Origin: Candidatus Omnitrophota bacterium
Lineage (GTDB): Bacteria; Omnitrophota; Gorgyraeia; Zapsychrales; Zapsychraceae
Length of the DNA stretch: 50,480 bases
NCBI GenBank assembly: GCA_021108075.1
Contig: JAIORP010000093.1
Location: 1 to 50,480, forward strand
Reading direction: 5' to 3'
Shown in pieces: positions 7,286-13,060 of this stretch. Positions within the stretch are counted from its first letter, which is position 1. Every line of letters begins with the position of its first letter. Below the pieces are notes generated by a model, which worked only from the letters and a program-made list of their open reading frames with translations, was not told the DNA's origin and ran no database searches. Position numbers and translations under genes: made by a program.

Positions 7286-7480
7286 TTATATTTTTTTATT
7301 TTTTAATATTATAATTAGTATAGCACCAATAATTAAAATTATTCCTGCAAGAGGAAAAATATCTCCATAATATTGAAAAAAATTAATGTATATTTTCCCG
7401 ACAAAGCAATAATAAAAAACAAATAAAAGAATTTCGATACTCACAGTAATACCAAGTATTATTATTTGAATTTTTTTCAT
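7286..7480 (-). CDS. Small two-helix membrane protein, cassette gene
   Basis: The protein has 64 residues: MKKIQIIILGITVSIEILLF begins the first membrane helix (about residues 4-25), and PLAGIILIIGAILIIILK forms the second (about 43-60), with a short aromatic loop between. The C-terminus is KNKKI and the TAA stop overlaps the TATAAC boundary of the attC, as expected for a cassette gene. It is very AT-rich. No family is recognised. Its small size leaves open that it is not translated, but its fit between two attC sites supports it. Confidence 0.5.
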   Translation of the reverse strand: MKKIQIIILGITVSIEILLFVFYYCFVGKIYINFFQYYGDIFPLAGIILIIGAILIIILKNKKI

Positions 7481-7491
7481 TTTATTATTAA

Positions 7492-7568
7492 TATAACACT
7501 TGAACTCCCCTGCTGTTACCCGCCGCCTTTCGGCGTAGGGTAACAGCAGGGGTAGCGCATTGTTATGG
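7492..7568 (-). other. attC site (best preserved in the window)
   Basis: Perfect 15-bp arms CCCCTGCTGTTACCC and GGGTAACAGCAGGGG flank a GCCGCCTTTCGGCG centre. The ends are ATAACACTTGAACTC and GCGCATTGTTATGG, matching the R''-L''...L'-R' layout of integron attC sites, including the GTTATGG core. Not interrupted by an element. Confidence 0.8.
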
Positions 7569-7964
7569 CTTTTGGTATTTTATTACTATTAATTCTTTAC
7601 CACGTATAATAATGGATTCCGTCGTTTCTATCTTGTTGAGTTGATTATTAGCATTTATTCCCCATGCATAAATGCCGATATCGCTGCTATTGATGATTAC
7701 TATATCTTCATTTTTCGCTCAACCAACAGCCCATTTCATTGTATGTGAAGCACCCGTTTGTAGTTGTGATAATTCAGTTCCTCGCTGATCAAGAAGATAT
7801 AATTTTATACAGAGATATTTTGTTTTATCTGACTTGTCATTATTTATTGTAGTTTTTAATTGATATTTTTTAGACGGAGAAGGAATTATTTTAGAAGAGA
7901 CATTTTGTAAAGTGCAACCAATTGTGTACAGCAATATTAATGTTATTAAAATTATTTTTTTCAT
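7563..7964 (-). pseudogene. Lipoprotein gene interrupted by an in-frame TGA
   Basis: The frame starts at the ATG at 7964 with a lipoprotein signal (MKKIILITLILLYTIGC, Cys17 as lipidation site). It is interrupted by TGA at 7721-7719 after MKWAVG, then continues open (AKNEDIVIINSSDIGIYAW, later IIIRGKELIVIKYQKP) to a TAA at 7565-7563. That TAA overlaps the attC boundary exactly where a cassette gene should end. The intended product is therefore about 133 residues; one base change (probably TGG to TGA, giving VGW) has cut it to 81. It may also be a short functional lipoprotein or depend on readthrough, but nothing in the sequence favours recoding. Confidence 0.6.
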
Positions 7965-7973
7965 TTATTTTTT

Positions 7974-8065
7974 GCCATAACGATGAGCATGAGGCACAAG
8001 ACCAACAATGCGGAACTGAAAATGCACCGGGTTATTCCCTGTCGCCTCGATGCGTTTGTTATGCC
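7974..8065 (-). other. attC site
   Basis: GCCATAACGATGAG and CGATGCGTTTGTTATGCC form the ends, with arms GCATGAGGC and GCCTCGATGC. The centre is about 50 bp and contains further weak pairing. It overlaps the stop codon of the 261-residue gene. Confidence 0.65.
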
Positions 8066-8844
8066 TTGCCTTTTTCATCAAGTAACCGCTTCTTTGCACC
8101 TTGTACCTCGACGGAATCTGGCGGCAACAAAAGGAAATTGCCAAGTTCTTCTTCTACTCGATCTCTTAGTGCGGTTCTTGCAGAATCAGTACTTAGGCGA
8201 TCCATTAACCCCAATCCGTAATCTACTTTTCTTGTAAAATTCTCAAATTCCTTTTCTTCCACTTCGAGTTCCTTAAGTCTTGCCTCAGCCTCAAGTTTGC
8301 TAAGTAACGCATCTCGACCTCTCTCAGAAACAATGGCTACGGTTTGAAGAACTGAGCTGTACGATGTTCTTAATTTAGACCATAAAGTGACATACCAACT
8401 TCCCGGTGCAAGACACTCGACATAAAGTAATTCGTCATCGTCCAACAGAAGCTCAAGGTCATAACTAGGATCTTTTGAGAGAACATCTTGAACCAGATTG
8501 AATCGATCAGTTAAAGATAAGTGCACTATGGCATAAAGGGTTCTTAGTGCTCGAAGCCTTTTCTCCAATGTTCGTGCTGGAATTCTTTTTTCACCATCAA
8601 TAATTTGAAGCATTAATGGTGGAATTTCGTCCTTATTTGTAGTTGAGATGAAATTGGCATGGAGGCCATCTGGGCTCCAAAATATTCTAACCATCCCATC
8701 TCCACTTAGACCAAATTCAATGCGGTCTTCCCCCCAGTCCGCTCCGCTTATTACACTACGCCCCGTAACAATATTGATGAACTCGACAAAATTTGATTGC
8801 TGAGCTTCACCAAGTTCTTGTGCTCCTAATGTGAATTCTGTCAT
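8059..8844 (-). CDS. Protein of unknown function, cassette gene
   Basis: The protein has 261 residues with no signal peptide or membrane segment. The N-terminal part (residues ~20-75) is beta-rich, with FGLSGDGMVRIFWSPDGL. A helical part follows (RTLEKRLRALRTLYAIVHLSL). A central acidic segment (LLLDDDELLYVE) leads into APGSWYVTLWSKL. From about residue 185 a charged helix, probably coiled-coil (RGRDALLSKLEAEARLKELE), extends to the C-terminal region. I do not recognise the family. The LYVE..APGSW segment looks like a conserved domain of its own. The start has AAAGGA 6-7 nt upstream and that site lies within a short tandem duplication. It sits beside the ATPase cassette, but an attC between them means they are separate mobile units. 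Confidence 0.65.
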   Translation of the reverse strand: MTEFTLGAQELGEAQQSNFVEFINIVTGRSVISGADWGEDRIEFGLSGDGMVRIFWSPDGLHANFISTTNKDEIPPLMLQIIDGEKRIPARTLEKRLRALRTLYAIVHLSLTDRFNLVQDVLSKDPSYDLELLLDDDELLYVECLAPGSWYVTLWSKLRTSYSSVLQTVAIVSERGRDALLSKLEAEARLKELEVEEKEFENFTRKVDYGLGLMDRLSTDSARTALRDRVEEELGNFLLLPPDSVEVQGAKKRLLDEKGKA

Positions 8845-8847
8845 ATA

Positions 8848-8876
8848 ATTTTCCTTTTAGGTATTTTCCTTTTAGG
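8848..8876 (+). repeat. Tandem 14-bp repeat carrying a duplicated ribosome site
   Basis: ATTTTCCTTTTAGG occurs twice with one base between. On the minus strand this gives two AAAGGA motifs before the start at 8844. The second unit overlaps the edge of the attC, so the duplication arose at the cassette boundary. Confidence 0.6.
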
Positions 8877-8953
8877 CATAACATTATCATCACCTACCTG
8901 ATGGAGCGCCGATTCGGCGCGGAATCAGGTCAGGTGTATAAATTTGTTAGGCC
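8875..8953 (-). other. attC site
   Basis: GGCATAACATTATCA and AAATTTGTTAGGCC form the ends. Arms CACCTACCTGAT and ATCAGGTCAGGTG pair, and the centre GCGCCGATTCGGCGC is itself a perfect hairpin. Intact, directly behind the TGA stop of the ATPase gene. Confidence 0.8.
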
Positions 8954-8956
8954 TTG

Positions 8957-10441
8957 TCATCGGGCTAAACGCCGATTTTTCTGATATTTATTCATTTTTT
9001 TGATATCTAATGCCTCTCGATAACAAGGATGGATTTCCCATACTGAACCAAAATCATCATTTGTTCTTGTTGAAAGAAAATCAGGCATATCAGAAAAATA
9101 GTAGTGCTCATATTCGTTGTTTTCCTTATCATCAACTCTCGCAACAATAAAACCAAGCCTATATAGAAAGTGTGCAATATCTAATGGATTTTTTTCTTCT
9201 CGCCCCTCTATTATGGGAGACATGTGATTCGTGATATGATTGCTTATCCATTTCAATAGTGTGGGACGATCCATTCGTCTTTTTGCTCCACGAAAGCCGA
9301 CAAGTAATTCCTCGATGTTGGAACACTGATGCTTATGCTCAGCAATCAAATCCGCGATTCTTTTGGTTCCATATTCGCCCCATACTGTATCAATATGTGA
9401 TTTGGCGATTAGGTTTGCTTCTTTTTCAATAGCCTCTTTTTGTGTTAATTTACATAATTGTATTGCCCACCGTGGACGATGGTAAGAAAGAGTATAGATA
9501 ACTTTGTATGTTCTTTTTTCTGTGCTTCCCCAAAGCATCCGCTTCTCAAAAACTTTATCAATCATATGTTCTTCAACCTCTGTTTTTGTGACGTGCTGTG
9601 GAGGGGTGGTAGCCTGAAGCCCTAGTTGATTCATCTGATATTCAATGCGTTTAAATAGCAAAGTCCGAAAATCGGCTTGACTCCATGAAATATCACTTAC
9701 GTATTGTTCAAATTTATCTAAAGATTCATCATATCGACGTATCATAGTCCAAACATCTGTACGCATAGTTGCACGAAAAATGATTCCGTTGGTTCGCATT
9801 GAAAGATATCGGCATGCAGAGAAAAAAGTGCTTAACTCAAGATTTTCCTGTTCGGTACGTTGGTAAGTCGCATCTAAATCATCAACTAAAAACCAGACTG
9901 TTTTATTAGAAAAGCGTTTTAAAATTTCTATTTCGTTAGGGATTTGTTCTTTAATTTTTTGAATAGAAGGTAATAACTTCGTTAGTCGTTCGGTAAGTGC
10001 ACTAAGAATATTCCTATTTTTAAACCCATCAAGTTCGGCACTTTCAACCATAGCGATTTGATCATCAGTCAAAGCGATTGATAGCTGTGCGCCTATTCGC
10101 CTGTTTATGATAGCACAAATTCGTATCATCCAGTCTCGGATATAATCGTTAGGCAAACGAAGCGTATTAGTTAGCTTGAAACATGATCGAACAAGATCAC
10201 TGCCCGTAACACGTATGACAAGAGGGTTTCTCTTGTCTATTTCTGATACTTTTGCTTCAATCCATCTGATTAATGCCGACTTCCCAACTCCTTTTTTTGC
10301 AGTGGCAAGAAGGATTTTATTTTTTGAGTTAAGATATTCTATAAAAGGTTTCTGTTCAACAAAAAAGTTTAGAATTTCTTCTGGGGACAGATCATCACCA
10401 GCTTCGTTCCCAAAATCGATTTTTCTAAGCAACTCATTCAT
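8957..10441 (-). CDS. P-loop ATPase, Sll1717-like
   Basis: The protein has 494 residues. A Walker A motif (AKKGVGKSA, Lys54-Ser55) lies near the N-terminus and a Walker B motif (VWFLVDDLD) at 182-190. A sensor-like arginine region follows (FRATMRTDVW). The C-terminal half is helical and ends with a winged-helix-like stretch (RRMDRPTLLKWISNHI). The layout matches the stand-alone P-loop ATPases annotated as Sll1717-like, often found in accessory and defence islands. The partner or substrate is unknown. It is a large cassette gene. The TGA stop lies next to an intact attC, and the start at 10441 is preceded by GGAGGAACTAA. A defence role is suggested only by company (Mrr and ORF6N cassettes upstream). 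Confidence 0.7.
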   Translation of the reverse strand: MNELLRKIDFGNEAGDDLSPEEILNFFVEQKPFIEYLNSKNKILLATAKKGVGKSALIRWIEAKVSEIDKRNPLVIRVTGSDLVRSCFKLTNTLRLPNDYIRDWMIRICAIINRRIGAQLSIALTDDQIAMVESAELDGFKNRNILSALTERLTKLLPSIQKIKEQIPNEIEILKRFSNKTVWFLVDDLDATYQRTEQENLELSTFFSACRYLSMRTNGIIFRATMRTDVWTMIRRYDESLDKFEQYVSDISWSQADFRTLLFKRIEYQMNQLGLQATTPPQHVTKTEVEEHMIDKVFEKRMLWGSTEKRTYKVIYTLSYHRPRWAIQLCKLTQKEAIEKEANLIAKSHIDTVWGEYGTKRIADLIAEHKHQCSNIEELLVGFRGAKRRMDRPTLLKWISNHITNHMSPIIEGREEKNPLDIAHFLYRLGFIVARVDDKENNEYEHYYFSDMPDFLSTRTNDDFGSVWEIHPCYREALDIKKMNKYQKNRRLAR

Positions 10442-10492
10442 TTAGTTCCTCCAGATAGCTAATATAACTTGGATAACTTTTAAAATTATTCT

Positions 10493-10576
10493 GGCCTAAC
10501 ATTCAAACTCAGCGGTGGTGAGCAAGCGACCGAGCAAAGCGAGGAAGCGCGTCGAACCATCCGCTGGAGTACATTG
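10493..10576 (-). other. attC site, interrupted by IS copy 4
   Basis: GGCCTAACATTCAAACTC opens the site. Arms AGCGGTGGT and ACCATCCGCT enclose a centre of about 38 bp with its own repeats (GAGCAAGCGACCGAG). GGAGTACATTG closes it. The missing end TTAGATG lies at 10948 after the element. Confidence 0.7.
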
Positions 10577-10947
10577 ATAATAATTAAGGCCCCCTCGCGG
10601 GCTAAGTCTTGATAGACTTTCCTAAAAGGGTTGGAATGGACCAACACCTTAACTAAAGGAGGCCTTTATAAACTTCTATACCAAACAGCATTCATTTTAC
10701 TGTGGAATTGACTGACACGCAAAACAAATGTATCTTTGTGTCATGGATCAAAAAGGAGATGTCTTGCTTCACCGTAACATGCTTAACGATTCAGAACTCT
10801 TTCTTAAATTTATTAACCCGGAAACCGCGATTTGAAATAAAGTCAAAACAAAAACGATGAAATAATTTTATTCTTACAACTCTGAAAGATTACCGGAAAT
10901 CTTCGACGGGGAAGTCTTTTCCCTTGACATGCGGGGCCTTATAGGTG
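10577..10947 (+). mobile_element. Miniature IS110/IS1111-derived element (copy 4)
   Basis: A 371-bp copy. Subterminal inverted repeats are TAAGGCCCC (10585-10593) and GGGGCCTTA (10933-10941), 8 bp and 6 bp from the ends, as in the IS1111 branch of IS110. Left-end hairpins are AAGTCT/AGACTT (10604-10619) and GTTGG/CCAAC (10630-10645). The transposase remnant has the same TGA after GID plus a one-base insertion at its start. Right-end hairpin AAGATT/AATCTT spans 10886-10903. No target duplication. Confidence 0.7.
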
Positions 10948-10961
10948 TTAGATGTCCTATT

Positions 10962-11519
10962 TTATTCCTGATGAAAGCCAATTCTTCGCTTTGGCTTTTC
11001 TGTCGGGCGCAATGCTTTTTTTAGTTCTTCGAAGGCCTGAAACACAATCACAAATTGCTCATCATAAATGCCAAATTTCTCTTCCATTTTCTTTTCTAAA
11101 TCGTCTATTTTTCTTTGTAAATCTTTATGGCTTACGATTAATTGACGAATTCTAACAAATGCTCTCATTATTTGTATGTTGACTTCAATCGCACGGTCAC
11201 TGTTAAGAACTGATGACAACATAGCAACACCTTGCTCTGTAAAAGCATACGGCAGCTTACGCACTCCTCCCCAACTTGATATAGCATTTTGCGATATCAA
11301 GTTGGTAAACTCACTCTTTGTGACCTGACACATAAAATCTGAAGGGAATCTTTTCCTATTCCTCTTCACCTGCTCATTTAATCTTCCAGTTGTTACCCCA
11401 TACAACTCCGCCAAATCTCTATCGAGCATAACTTTTTTACCACGAATGATATATATTTTTCTCTCAATAATTTCATCTGGAATTATTGATTTTTTCGCGA
11501 CACTTCTTTTCCTTCCCAT
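10962..11519 (-). CDS. ORF6N domain protein, cassette gene
   Basis: The protein has 185 residues. The N-terminal ORF6N/KilA-N-type domain covers about residues 15-130 and includes IIRGKKVMLDRDLAELYGV, ..NEQVKRNRKRFPSDF and PYAFTEQGVAMLSSVL, all hallmarks of the family. The C-terminus is a coiled coil (LQRKIDDLEKKMEEKF) with a basic tail. ORF6N proteins are DNA-associated, phage- and plasmid-linked proteins; the exact role here is unknown. The start at 11519 has AGGGA about 6 nt upstream. The gene ends 15 bp before the TTAGATG half of the attC split by IS copy 4. Confidence 0.85.
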   Translation of the reverse strand: MGRKRSVAKKSIIPDEIIERKIYIIRGKKVMLDRDLAELYGVTTGRLNEQVKRNRKRFPSDFMCQVTKSEFTNLISQNAISSWGGVRKLPYAFTEQGVAMLSSVLNSDRAIEVNIQIMRAFVRIRQLIVSHKDLQRKIDDLEKKMEEKFGIYDEQFVIVFQAFEELKKALRPTEKPKRRIGFHQE

Positions 11520-11554
11520 GTTATTTCCCTATGATTTCTTCTATTTATTTTTTA

Positions 11555-11627
11555 CATCTAGCGTCCGCACAAGACGTCGCAGGGGAAGTCTTTTCCCTTG
11601 ACATGCGGGGCCTTATAGAAGTTAGGC
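11555..11627 (-). other. attC site built partly from the IS right end
   Basis: Ends are CATCTAGCGTCCGCAC and GAAGTTAGGCATT, with CCGCA/TGCGG and GGGGAA/TTCCC pairing. The half next to the endonuclease gene is the same sequence as the right end of the IS110-type element; the other half is unique. Confidence 0.55.
11582..11618 (+). repeat. Solo right end of the IS110-type miniature element
   Basis: 37 bp matching the right end of copy 4 (GGGGAAGTCTTTTCCC, then TTGACATGCGGGGCC, then TTATAG), with the rest of the element absent. It differs only in the last bases (AA in place of GTG before TTAG). Either a deletion scar or the source from which the element took its end. Confidence 0.55.
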
Positions 11628-11630
11628 ATT

Positions 11631-12506
11631 CTAATTATCAAAATAATCAGAATCAATTTTTTTCAGTATTATTGTCTTTGAATCACTTACGCCGATATTA
11701 TAATCTATCATCAGACCAGCAAGTTTCTGACCATCTATTAAAATAATTTTCTTTTCAATATTATCAACATATTGATATGCTTCTCTTGTAAATAACGATG
11801 TAGTTATAAACACGCCTTTTTTAGTTCTTTTACTTTCAAGGCTACCAGTAAATTTTTGAATATCTGGTCGACCAACTGAATTCTCCCATTTCTTTGCTTG
11901 TAAACATATTATATCTAGTCCAAGTTTATCTTCTTTTATTACACCATCAATTCCTTCATCTCCCGGTCCTCTTGATATTCTTGCTTCGTCATGTGGGTCT
12001 CCATATCCCATAGCTACCAATAAATCTTTTACAATAACTTCAAAAAATTGCCATGAGCTATTTCTTACTTTTTCTAAGATTTCATCAGCGAGACTTTCTC
12101 TAAAAATTTCATACGCAGATTCAATTTTTTCTTCAGGAATTTCGTCATTTAAATCAGGTATATTCTTGTCGATAGATTTCTTATATCTATTTTTAATATA
12201 ATTATTATATTCCTTAAATTGCCTTAAATCTTTTATGGTGATTGCATCACTAGCGTTTTTTAGTAATCCTTTCCCCCTTCTACTTATTTTAAATCGCTTT
12301 ATATCTATTTTTTCGATTACCAGTGCCTTCACATATTGACCAATACAATTATTTATCATTATCATTGAGCGCTTTGGTCTGTCATTTTGAATATATTTGT
12401 AATTAGCTGATATATACTCAATGATTTCATTATATTTTTGCTCATCATCATTTTCAAATGCTTTTAGGACTGGGAGCAAATAATCTTGTACTGTTGGTGC
12501 ATTCAT
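11631..12506 (-). CDS. Mrr-like restriction endonuclease, cassette gene
   Basis: The protein has 291 residues. The N-terminal ~85 residues are a winged-helix Mrr_N-type domain (MNAPTVQDYLLPVLKAF, then VEKIDIKRFKISRRGKGLL-like wing). A basic linker follows. The C-terminal Mrr catalytic domain begins at about residue 150 (SWQFFEVIVKDLLVAMGYG). It carries the nuclease motif Asp187 in GDEGIDG and Gln-x-Lys at 203-205 (CLQAKKW), then GVFITTSLFT and the ILIDGQKLAGLMIDYNIGV end typical of the family. Full length, with all expected catalytic residues. Mrr-type enzymes cut modified foreign DNA, so it is a plausible defence gene. It is AT-rich relative to its neighbours and is the right-most protein-coding cassette. 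Confidence 0.85.
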   Translation of the reverse strand: MNAPTVQDYLLPVLKAFENDDEQKYNEIIEYISANYKYIQNDRPKRSMIMINNCIGQYVKALVIEKIDIKRFKISRRGKGLLKNASDAITIKDLRQFKEYNNYIKNRYKKSIDKNIPDLNDEIPEEKIESAYEIFRESLADEILEKVRNSSWQFFEVIVKDLLVAMGYGDPHDEARISRGPGDEGIDGVIKEDKLGLDIICLQAKKWENSVGRPDIQKFTGSLESKRTKKGVFITTSLFTREAYQYVDNIEKKIILIDGQKLAGLMIDYNIGVSDSKTIILKKIDSDYFDN

Positions 12507-12514
12507 TTTCTTTT

Positions 12515-12561
12515 CCTAATCGATTCCCACGGGTTCACACCCGTGGGACTTACTGTTACAA
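12515..12561 (-). other. Possible attC-like site or strong hairpin at the array edge
   Basis: Perfect 10-bp arms TCCCACGGGT (12525-12534) and ACCCGTGGGA (12539-12548) with loop TCAC. In gene orientation the hairpin is flanked by TTGTAAC on one side and GATTAGGA on the other, which resembles R'' and R' of a short attC. It lies 9 bp upstream of the endonuclease start. It could instead be a terminator-like or regulatory hairpin. Confidence 0.4.
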
Positions 12562-12612
12562 GAGCTATTGGCGCTAATCATTGTCCAGAAACTTCGTTTC
12601 TGAATATAGCTC
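12562..12612. repeat. Nested inverted repeat
   Basis: Outer arms GAGCTAT (12562-12568) and ATAGCTC (12606-12612) enclose a perfect inner hairpin CAGAAAC/GTTTCTG (12586-12602, loop TTC). Function unknown; it may be part of a degraded non-coding cassette. Confidence 0.45.
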
Positions 12613-12643
12613 TCATCCCGCCAGAAATAAATTTCATTATGCA

Positions 12644-12720
12644 TCAAGATAGAACGGCCAGTTGCCCGACCGCCCTCTTACAGATCCCCGCGCGCGGTTT
12701 TCCCGCACAGGGCTCCTGTG
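12644..12720 (-). ncRNA. 3' end (domains V-VI) of a group II intron, relic
   Basis: On the minus strand 12715-12683 reads GAGCCCTGTGCGGG, AAAACC, GCGCGCGGGGATC. This has the GAGCC...GAAA...GGGATC layout of a group II intron domain V. The next segment, GGCGGTC-GGGCAACT-GGCCGTT (about 12674-12652), folds as domain VI, and the fragment ends CTATCTTGAT. It is a different intron class from the relic at 3999. No reverse transcriptase is present. It marks the right edge of the cassette array. Confidence 0.5.
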
Positions 12721-13060
12721 TGTGGTGATTGTGAACTCAACAGGGTAAGGTCTTGGATGTGATTTAACGCGGTCTTGTTCCTGATCGTAACAGATAAATC
12801 CCCTATATCCTAAGTTATACCAAATGGTGGAAGCGCTACGTTCTTGACCACCATATCATTGAGCCTGGACCACACGTGTGTGAATTTTACTTTACCAATT
12901 TCAAATCAATTTAGCAAGGCTAATTTCTCAACATATAAAAAGACAATATTATAAAATAAAAATATCAGACTTTTTCTTTGTGTAAAATTTTTCAATAAAA
13001 AATTTATGACCATACGATCACAAAAATGTGTATAATACCCTTTTAATAAGGATTTGATAC
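12721..13060. other. Intergenic, AT-rich; possible recN promoter
   Basis: No convincing gene. A minus-strand frame (about 12900-12670) runs into the intron relic and is not recognised. Close to recN, TATAAT at 13031-13036 could be a -10 box, but I see no good -35 at the right distance. An isolated TATACCAAATGG (near 12810) resembles the edge of the palindromic repeats at 14.8, 40.8 and 50.2 kb. No integrase gene or attI site is found here. Confidence 0.4.

Noticed and set aside
7719..7721. TGA read as an amino acid (alternative genetic code)
   Set aside because: Other genes in the window end with TGA at sensible places (for example 4777 and 8957), and the TGA in the transposase remnants occurs in clearly dead sequence. 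A plain mutation is simpler.
361..10947. Repeats as a CRISPR array
   Set aside because: Repeats are about 370 bp, kilobases apart and contain transposase code. There are no short regularly spaced repeats and no cas genes.
12670..12900. Minus-strand open frame upstream of the Mrr cassette
   Set aside because: It runs into the group II intron domain V relic and shows no recognisable protein family. Such frames are common by-products of intron ends.
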